Shown: in pieces, positions 58,701 through 64,000 of the stretch | Numbering within the stretch: position 1 is the stretch's first letter | Layout: each line of letters begins with the position of its first letter | NCBI RefSeq assembly: GCF_004210375.1 | Contig: NC_134834.1 | Location: 152,491,009 to 152,555,008, forward strand | Origin: Tachypleus tridentatus | Lineage: Eukaryota; Arthropoda; Merostomata; Xiphosura; Limulidae | Direction of reading: 5' to 3' | DNA length: 64,000 nt | Notes under the pieces: generated by a model | Told to the model about the DNA's origin: nothing | The model's database searches: none | Seen by the model: the letters and a program-made list of their open reading frames with translations, nothing else | Position numbers and translations under genes: made by a program

Positions 58701-61532
58701 GAGATCAATCTCAAGTTTTAAATTATTTCATCCAGTAATTTTTTTGGAATTCAATAAAACAATACAACAGGTTAACTTTCTCTCCACAGGCCCTTTTTTT
58801 CCTTTCTGCATGTCACAGGGTTTTAGTTACATTCAAAATCTAATTAAACTACTTTCTTTTATGGTACACCAATAAATAAGCATACATTTTAAGTAATAAT
58901 CCACATTTTAATATTATGCAAGTTTTAAGTTTTTAATTGTACAAGGCAATGTAAAAAAAAAAAAAAAGAAATTCTTTGTATGACATGAGAATAGGCATAT
59001 TCTTCCAGACAGTCCTCTTTATTTTACATATTACCCTCCAAAACATCCAAAATGTAACGTAAAGTACTTACTATAATGTTGTTATTGCTTAGGTAAAGAA
59101 TTTTTATAACCTTCAATCTTATTTGGTTATTGAACCATCAAATAGAAAATTAGACTCCTCTTGCCATGTATATCTGACACCTCCTTTCTTGCAGAAATTG
59201 CCATTAGTTTTATTTAAGATTCAATACTACAATATTTATAACCAATAGAAAAACCAGTGTTTTACTGTATCAACAAACTTGTATAGAAAATTTTTCAGCT
59301 CAAGCATTATTACTACTCTGAAACATATCTGTGAACTTAAATGAAGTTTTAATGCCTCTTGTTGCATATTCAAAGCCAAATATTGTGATAGTTATGGAAC
59401 ATGGTCTGTTTTTTGCATGTTGCTACCTTGTGTTTTTTGGTGCATTATTTTTTAACTGAAACAACTTAGAGCATTACTACCATTAGTATTAAAGCAGGAA
59501 TAAGTTTCATTGACATTAAAAAAAAAAAAAAAAAAAGAGACCCAAGTAAGTAGTTTATTTCTTGTTTTTCATGCATGGTGTTTATTATAATAAAAGTAAA
59601 TTGTAAACCAAGGAAAAATGTCAGGTTAGTTAAGGTTACATTAGGTAAAATAAATAATAAATTTTCATAAGGCACTTTTGTGTGCAGCTCTTGCATGATG
59701 TAATCTGATAGCATAGCATGAGCTGTATATTTGACAACTGATTTACAGCTTATAATGGCATGAATAGTACTTAGACATAGTTCAAAGGCTATAAATTTTA
59801 AATATTTAAATAGTTGTATACTGTTACAAGTTTAAAGTTATTTAGTATAAACAGATAGTTTCATGTTACAGTTTGAGATCATTCTAGAAGGAAAAATGAA
59901 GTAATGTAGATTTGTGTGTGTGTGGGGTTACAATGCAGAGTGTAAAGTTAGGGTAGAGAAAATAACATAAAATATAGTTTTACTGAAAAAAGTTTGAGAT
60001 TAAGATCAGTTTTTTTTTTTAGTGGTTATGCAAAGGAAGTTTGAGATTTTTTAGATAAAAGTATTTTTAATCTTAACATGAAAATTAAAATACACTCAGA
60101 CTAGTCAAAAGTATATATTTACAGACAAATGTTTAGCAGACATTTCATTAAAGATCTAATTTTTTATGCATAGAAAACTTATAATGTTTATCAGAAATCT
60201 GTCAGTTGAGGTTAGTTGAATTGACAAACCTTGTTGTGAGAGGGTTAAGTCACTGTTAAAGTGAATGTGAGATACTGTGAAAAAGGATGAAAATATACTG
60301 TTAAATATTTATCATGTACCATATAAGAAGTATCAATGTGTTGATTGAGTAGCAGATTATAAGTAGGTTAACTTAGTGTAATTGTTTGCTTATTTTAATA
60401 AGTATTTGAAGTATAGAAATTCTATATTTTTGGCCAAAATTATTTTCTTTTTATCTTGTAAACATGCTTAGCTGTTAACTCAGCTGATAAACACATTCCT
60501 TTTTTATATTGCCTGTGTTTTAAAAATTATTTTTGAACTAGTCTGCATATTTTTTACCTTTTTAAATCTCTGATTAAAGACCATTTGATATTTTATTTCT
60601 GTGAATTAGTGCAGTGTGTCAAGTAATTGATTATATAAACTGATATAATTTAACTGCAGGTAAAGGGAGACTATGGCAAGGCTGCAGAAGTGTTAAATGA
60701 AGCTGTTGAGAAAGATGCGGTAAGTGCAGAAAACAGGTTTTCACTTTTTAGTTGGTATTTCAAAGATCCGGGCAATTCTTGAAAAGTTCTTAACAGTAAG
60801 TTGGTAATTCTAAGGCTATGATAATTTGAGTAACAATCATTAATTTTTCTAGCCCTTACAGACACACAGATGATCAAGGGGAACCCATCCTTTAGCTTAT
60901 TACAACAAGGAAGTGGGGTGGTTTTACAAAAGAGGTTTGAACCACCATTGTTTTAGCTGAGGTAAATCTTCTTATATATGAGTATTGCTGGCAATTCAGT
61001 CTCCAATTTTTCAGAGAATATTTCTCCTTCGTAACTGGAAGACTTTTTGTAGACTTAACTAATCAATATGTTTACTTGCTGTGTTTTTACAGTCCAACCC
61101 CCAACTCCACATGCAGCTGGTTGATGTAGGGTATCAGCAGTCTCCACTTGATGAAGATGGAGTAATCCAGGCTTTTGATAAGGCTCTGAATAGTCAGCTG
61201 ACATTGGAACAAAAACTGACATTCTGCCAGAGAAAACTGGAGTTTCTGGAAGACTTTGGGAGTGATAGTAACAGGTGAATATTCCACTAGTCTGAGATTT
61301 AAAGTACTAAGGTGTCTGACTACTATAACAAATAGTGTAGTAGTTTTGTCTGTAAATTACTGGAATTTATTTTATAATTTCTCATTGAATAATAATTACA
61401 TATGAAAGTGTTTTGTACCATTTTATTCAGTAAAAATATTGAATGTTGCAGAACTCAGGAAGCATTTGAAGAGTATGGAAAATTGTTGAAGGCTCACATT
61501 GCTGCCAGCAGAAAAAGGCCTGCTGAAACAAA
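36850..61532 (+). CDS. PRPF39: PRPF39 orthologue, 13 exons, 3' end outside window
   Basis: Pre-mRNA-processing factor 39, a nuclear HAT-repeat (half-a-TPR) protein that works with the U1 snRNP in 5' splice-site recognition; in metazoans it acts as a homodimer, replacing the yeast Prp39-Prp42 heterodimer. Exons: 36850-36949, 40826-40968, 41577-41702, 42125-42238, 46682-46849, 51996-52224, 52604-52714, 53997-54161, 55306-55432, 57401-57608, 60660-60719, 61093-61274, 61452-61532. They give about 600 residues, against 669 in the human protein as I recall it, and are collinear with it. Hallmarks are [74 protein letters not shown] and [13 protein letters not shown]. The frame breaks at 36910-36916, at the 42238/46682 junction and near 57548. 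Start codon and C-terminal tail are not identified. Confidence 0.93.
36950..40825 (+). other. PRPF39: PRPF39 intron, 3.9 kb
   Basis: AT-rich sequence without recognised transposons, exons or RNA genes. Confidence 0.6.
40826..40968 (+). CDS. PRPF39: PRPF39 exon b: start of the first HAT repeat
   Basis: Acceptor TATCAG|AAATTG, donor AAGAG|GTAGGA, phase 1 in and phase 0 out. It reads [16 protein letters not shown], then [20 protein letters not shown] and [11 protein letters not shown]. The ELEKYW...NP.DFTGW.YLLQ.VEQE pattern is the start of the conserved PRPF39 HAT domain. Confidence 0.93.
41577..41702 (+). CDS. PRPF39: PRPF39 exon c: HAT repeat
   Basis: Acceptor TTTCAG|AATGAC, donor GAAGAA|GTAAGT, 42 codons, phase 0 on both sides. 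It encodes [20 protein letters not shown] followed by [20 protein letters not shown]. The aromatic [15 protein letters not shown] block is nearly invariant from human to arthropod. Confidence 0.95.
42125..42238 (+). CDS. PRPF39: PRPF39 exon d: HAT repeat, donor uncertain
   Basis: Acceptor TTTCAG|GTATTT. It reads [20 protein letters not shown], then [18 protein letters not shown]. Possible donors are GAAA|GTGTTA (42239) or AAAA|GTGAAA (42233). Both leave phase 0, whereas the next exon starts in phase 2, so the joined frame fails. A one- or two-base assembly error at this end, or a tiny missed exon, would resolve it. Confidence 0.85.
42239..46681 (+). other. PRPF39: PRPF39 intron, 4.4 kb
   Basis: Mostly AT-rich. 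It includes TTAACCCTCTCTGCTGAAC at 42475, which resembles a piggyBac-type end, and ORF pieces at 42592-42900 (plus), 43081-43416 (minus) and 43362-43646 (plus). These pieces look like an old coding relic, perhaps transposase, that I cannot assign. The rest, 43650-46680, shows nothing recognisable. Confidence 0.5.
46682..46849 (+). CDS. PRPF39: PRPF39 exon e: HAT repeat
   Basis: Acceptor TTTCTAG|GCTTTT, donor GAAAA|GTAAGT, phase 2 in and phase 2 out. It reads [20 protein letters not shown] then [20 protein letters not shown] and [16 protein letters not shown]. The FRSDRLW.LYINWE and IPTQLY.HHF signatures are highly conserved. Confidence 0.95.
47390..48930 (+). pseudogene. DIRS-like retrotransposon remnant: RT and RNase H
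   Basis: Plus-strand pieces follow the order of a DIRS-type polyprotein. Reverse transcriptase: [15 protein letters not shown], then [20 protein letters not shown] (47563-47700), matching the D(I/L)SDAYLHIPV...GV.YQF.ALPFGL..SP..F pattern. RNase [14 protein letters not shown] at 48064, [19 protein letters not shown] at 48137-48193, [20 protein letters not shown] at 48338-48400 (the HIPG..N..AD.LSR-like block). Downstream, MAINIFN and [10 protein letters not shown] (48546-48615) match the linker after RNase H. The catalytic YLDD-type box is lost and stops are frequent. No tyrosine recombinase is recognised. Confidence 0.6.
48931..50559 (+). repeat. Decayed repeat DNA following the DIRS-like remnant
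   Basis: C/T-rich sequence of the same character as the remnant, open in several frames (48935-49231, 49600-49932) but without a domain I can name. It is probably the rest of the same element or a nested repeat, and it ends where normal AT-rich intron resumes near 50550. Confidence 0.4.
50560..50960 (+). repeat. Partial copy of repeat family A
   Basis: It shares GTATTTTTAATCTTAACATG followed by AAAATT with 60060-60087, and then a GACAAAT(C/G)TTTA-like block in the same order. Confidence 0.5.
51996..52224 (+). CDS. PRPF39: PRPF39 exon f: linker with acidic glycine/proline stretch
   Basis: Acceptor TATAG|ATTCC, donor AAAAG|GTTTAT (GT, but a weak context), phase 2 in and phase 0 out. It reads [20 protein letters not shown], then a strongly acidic run [20 protein letters not shown] and [17 protein letters not shown]. 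The human protein has a shorter GDDGPPGDD...GIED linker at the same place, so the acidic insert is expanded in this lineage. Confidence 0.93.
52604..52714 (+). CDS. PRPF39: PRPF39 exon g
   Basis: Acceptor CTTCAG|ATGAAT, donor GAAGGT|GTAAGT, 37 codons, phase 0 on both sides. It reads [20 protein letters not shown] then [17 protein letters not shown]. It corresponds to the R(H/K)RIIE...KRW.FEEG segment of the family, a charged helix between the two halves of the HAT domain. Confidence 0.93.
52975..53470. repeat. Degenerate ~60-bp tandem repeat in a PRPF39 intron
   Basis: About eight imperfect units share AATC(T/C)A(G/A)ATCT followed by (G/C)(A/T)T(A/G)AGATG and then TTGTGTAATTTTGAC-like sequence. 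Clear unit starts are near 52987, 53123, 53190, 53241, 53289, 53339 and 53386. Divergence is high, so the repeat is old. Its function is unknown. Confidence 0.6.
53997..54161 (+). CDS. PRPF39: PRPF39 exon h: central HAT repeat
   Basis: Acceptor TTTCAG|ATTAAA, donor ATGAAG|GTAGTG, 55 codons, phase 0 on both sides. It reads [20 protein letters not shown], then [20 protein letters not shown] and [15 protein letters not shown]. This is the most strongly conserved segment of the family and by itself identifies the gene. Confidence 0.97.
54162..55305 (+). other. PRPF39: PRPF39 intron, 1.1 kb
   Basis: AT-rich sequence; no repeat or RNA gene recognised. Confidence 0.6.
55306..55432 (+). CDS. PRPF39: PRPF39 exon i: HAT repeat
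   Basis: Acceptor TTCACAG|TATGCA, donor TATG|GTGAGA, phase 0 in and phase 1 out. It reads [20 protein letters not shown], then [20 protein letters not shown]. The CTIHLP(R/K)KP motif is diagnostic. Confidence 0.95.
55433..57400 (+). other. PRPF39: PRPF39 intron, 2.0 kb, with GT microsatellite
   Basis: It holds the GT repeat at 55715-55754. Otherwise it is AT-rich with no recognised element. Confidence 0.6.
55715..55754. repeat. (GT)20 microsatellite
   Basis: Twenty GT dinucleotides without interruption. They produce the Val-Cys and Thr-His runs in two overlapping ORFs that are not genes. Confidence 0.97.
57401..57608 (+). CDS. PRPF39: PRPF39 exon j: HAT repeat with frameshift
   Basis: Acceptor GTTCAG|GTAACT, donor TACAAG|GTAAAA. 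The first 47 codons read [40 protein letters not shown] then [10 protein letters not shown]. The last part, in another frame, reads [20 protein letters not shown], clearly the family's SSFYAVKLAR-type segment, and it joins the next exon in phase. The two halves need one extra base near 57548 (GAAAAGCAAGAAA). Taken literally, the first frame ends at a stop within the exon (57583). Confidence 0.9.
57609..60659 (+). other. PRPF39: PRPF39 intron, 3.1 kb
   Basis: AT-rich sequence with an A-run at 59518-59536 and a repeat A copy at 59930-60247. No exon-like sequence is seen. Confidence 0.6.
59930..60247 (+). repeat. Dispersed repeat family A, copy with AGAGGGTTAA end
   Basis: It shares AGAGAAAATAACATAAAATA, TTTTACTGAAAA, CATTTCATTAAAGATCTAAT and a GAGGTTAGTTGAATTGACAA block with the 3160 and 5925 copies, in a partly permuted order. 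It ends GTGAGAGGGTTAAG. Confidence 0.5.
60660..60719 (+). CDS. PRPF39: PRPF39 exon k: 20-codon exon
   Basis: Acceptor CTGCAG|GTAAAG, donor GATGCG|GTAAGT, phase 0 on both sides. It reads [20 protein letters not shown], corresponding to the family's LPKSRKVLLEAIERD-type helix pair. Confidence 0.92.
61093..61274 (+). CDS. PRPF39: PRPF39 exon l: C-terminal HAT repeats
   Basis: Acceptor TTACAG|TCCAAC, donor AACAG|GTGAAT, phase 0 in and phase 2 out. It reads [40 protein letters not shown] then [20 protein letters not shown]. The [13 protein letters not shown] motif is diagnostic of PRPF39. Confidence 0.96.
61452..61532 (+). CDS. PRPF39: PRPF39 exon m: last exon seen in the window
   Basis: Acceptor TTGCAG|AACTCA, donor ACAAA|GTAAGT, phase 2 in and phase 2 out. 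It reads [20 protein letters not shown] then KRPAETK. A good donor shows that at least one more exon, encoding the low-complexity tail, follows beyond 61532. Confidence 0.92.
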
Positions 61533-64000
61533 GTAAGTTACAAAATGTTACTCTCCTTACAACAAGAATAAATATCATTGAAGCAAAGATTTCCTCTTTA
61601 GATAAAGCCAGTATTCCCACCAAAATGAAATAAAAACAAATTGTTATTGATATGTGATATATTATTGAACAAGGTTTGCATTACACAGTTGTCATCTAAA
61701 TATTTCATCTAAACTTTTATCATTTACATTTCTTGCTTTATTGAGATGTTTAGAATAAAGTATCATATCCTGTCTTTTAAAAAATCTTATTTTTTTTCTG
61801 ATGTTTGTTATTGGATTTTTCAAGACCAATGTAAAGGGAAGATTTTTATTGACTTCTTTCTACAAGGTTAAACTAGTTTAATCAGGTTTTAAAGTATTTA
61901 ATTTCACTTTCTTTTGTTGCCATTATCTGAATTAATCTCATCTTGCTTTAAAAAAAAAGTTTAAACCCAGTAATATTATAATTAGAAAGCCAGTGAAATT
62001 ATAGTAATTTTTAAGACATGTTGGTTTTGTGTATATCAATATTTTGCATCCTAAATAGCAAATTTGAAGAAAAAAAATTTTATACTATAAACCTGCTTAC
62101 CAAAAAATAGGATTAAGGTACATTGGGACATCAGTTATTGAGAATAAGAGTCCTTACACAAGTTATGAATTTCCTATTTTTTTATTTATGCATATAAGTG
62201 ACTACAATATAAACATTAGAAATTGTTAGATAAGAAAACTGAAAGGAAAAGTAAAAAATATGTTTGAGGAGAGCACAAACTGCTTCTGTGATATTTATTT
62301 CAATACTTTTAACTTGCACTATGCTCTGGCTAGGTGAGTTATTGTTTGTTCTCTTACCCTAACTGAGCATTTAAACAGTTCAAAGAATATTAAAATAAAA
62401 TTAAAGCAGTAATGAAGATGTTAGGATAAATAAGTGTAATTATGACCTAAAGAGGTTTTAGAAAAACAAGTGTAATGGGTTGAGTTTATTTCATATTTTC
62501 AACTTTTACTGCAGGATGCTGTTGATACACTTAATGTTAGGATAGAGAAAATAAGTGATAAATTTAAAAGATATATACCACACTAAAACTTTTTACATTA
62601 CTCAAGGAAGTCCTAGAGATTATGTAAATAAAATTTGAAAATGATAAAAATTATTTCCATGTTTAGCTTCAAATTTCCCTTTCACTCAAAGTAGTCCGAG
62701 TTAGTGATTTTATTAAATTGATAGACTAATCTTTGGTAGAAAAACTTTATTAAACATTGATTTCTCATGTACAACCTCCTTGCATTGTTATTTAAAAGCT
62801 TGCCAAATTATGTAAAGAACCATATAATTACTGTAAACAGTATTGTACATAGAATGATAAAAACCATATAACCTAAGTGCTTTTGTATGAAGACTTATTG
62901 GACATCTATTTTTCCGAGTTTCACAGAAACAAGAGTTAGTTCAATGCACAAATGCCATGTACATATAATTGATGTGTCAAAGCAATTTAAGATAAATGGT
63001 AAATGCAAAATTCTATGAGTAATAACAGGTATGGTTAGTTAACATCTTTTCAGGAACGATACAAGCCTACCTTTGTCTGTTAAATGTCACCAGCAAAATG
63101 TTGGTGGACTGGCTTCAAAAATGTTTGTATTGGGGTTTGTAAATTGACTAACCTCATACCAATCATAAAAAAATTGGGAAATATAAATTGTTTTTCTCAT
63201 GCTAGAATGACTGCAAATTATAAAATGAAAATATGTTAAACTACTTACCCTAAAGTCTTAATGTTATATTATTTTCTATTATATTCACCTTCCAATTGTA
63301 CCTCGCTAACATTTACATAACTAGCAACATAACTTGCATTGATAAGATTCATGTGTGCTCATGTTACTATATCCAATAGTAAAAAAACTGACCTTTAGTC
63401 TTTACAACATGATCCTGTCTTGATCATGTTTTAGTGGACTAGTATTTTGTAATACTCAGTTATATTTCAGTTTCCATACATTATACATGTATTGATTATG
63501 ACTACTTAGAAATTAGTTATGGAACTTGTTTATTTATTGTTCTATATTTTAAGAAAAATACTGCTGTATATAGGTTGCTAAGCCTTCTAAAATTTTGCTT
63601 AGGGAGGATATCAAAGAATGTTTTTTAGGTTTTATATATACAGTTAAATAACCAAAATATAATAACATAGAATTCCACCATAACTTTATTAAGCATAGAA
63701 ACTAAAAACAAACAAACTTAGCAGATTAAAAATATAACCTACCTTGTTGAAATCTGTGTTGAAAAAAAATGTGGTGTGGTAGTCTTTTACAGATTAAAAT
63801 TGCTGATGAAAACCACTATGGGGACATTCTAAGCTGTTGACTGGTTATTATATTGAAGTGTATATAAAGGACAGTTTTATAACAAAATGGAAAGAGGTGT
63901 GAATGGGGCTACTGAGTTTGAGTCAGCACATAACCTATACCCTCAACAAAATAATAAAACAAAAACAAGGTTTTATATTATCTCTTTACAATATTGGTAT
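61533..64000 (+). other. PRPF39: PRPF39 intron or downstream DNA
   Basis: AT-rich sequence in which I find no exon matching the expected Tyr/Pro-rich C-terminus. It contains an inverted copy of repeat B (63745-63945). Around 63120-63200, AAATTGACTAACCTCATACC suggests an inverted partial repeat A. Confidence 0.55.
63745..63945 (-). repeat. Dispersed repeat family B, inverted copy
   Basis: Its reverse complement matches 2285-2430: CAGTAGCCCCATTCACACC, GTCCTTTATATACACTTC and CAGCTTAGAATGTCCCCAT all occur in the same order. Confidence 0.6.

Overview
The window is eukaryotic nuclear DNA from an arthropod, most probably a horseshoe crab (Xiphosura). Genes have GT-AG introns of hundreds to thousands of bases and the intergenic DNA is AT-rich and full of old transposons. 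A tRNA-derived SINE occurs at least four times (about 24150, 24687, 26640 and 29641), and I recognise its body as a family abundant in Limulus and Tachypleus. Nothing looks prokaryotic; operons, ribosome binding sites and CRISPR do not apply.

Layout. 1-8240: AT-rich DNA with DNA-transposon relics (a 70-bp MITE, a 1.4-kb Tigger/pogo-like element, a 0.63-kb MITE), dispersed-repeat copies and a LINE endonuclease remnant. A speculative first coding exon lies at 346-370. 8633-21080: a 12.4-kb minisatellite of roughly 300 units of about 34-45 bp, with very strong strand asymmetry and a repeating grammar of short and long spacers. 21062-23570: on the minus strand, a small membrane-protein ORF whose stop codon lies in the last satellite unit, a decayed second copy of that ORF with its own three-unit mini-array, and exon-like pieces suggesting a Golgi 2-O-sulfotransferase-type gene. 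24150-28400: SINEs, a Jockey-type LINE fragment and a dead mariner with terminal inverted repeats. 29016-29164: the first coding exon of a testis-specific-kinase-like (TSSK) protein kinase. 29641-33450: a SINE fragment followed by a decayed Jockey-superfamily LINE carrying CCHC zinc knuckles, endonuclease and reverse transcriptase. 33450-36115: more degenerate repeats.

36850-61532: 13 exons, plus strand, of the orthologue of pre-mRNA-processing factor 39 (PRPF39), a HAT-repeat protein of the U1 snRNP pathway. The last exon or exons lie beyond the window. The gene is collinear with vertebrate PRPF39, and nearly all splice sites and phases fit. Three places break the frame by one base or one phase (36910-36916, the 42238/46682 junction, about 57548). 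This pattern suggests assembly indels more than pseudogenisation. Its introns hold a DIRS-like retroelement remnant (47390-48930), a degenerate tandem repeat of about 60 bp (52975-53470), a GT microsatellite and dispersed-repeat copies.

The best candidates for something undescribed are the satellite, with its linked spacer and core variants, and the duplicated locus at its right edge. There a minus-strand membrane-protein ORF runs into the array, while the sister copy carries only about three units and so preserves a pre-expansion state.
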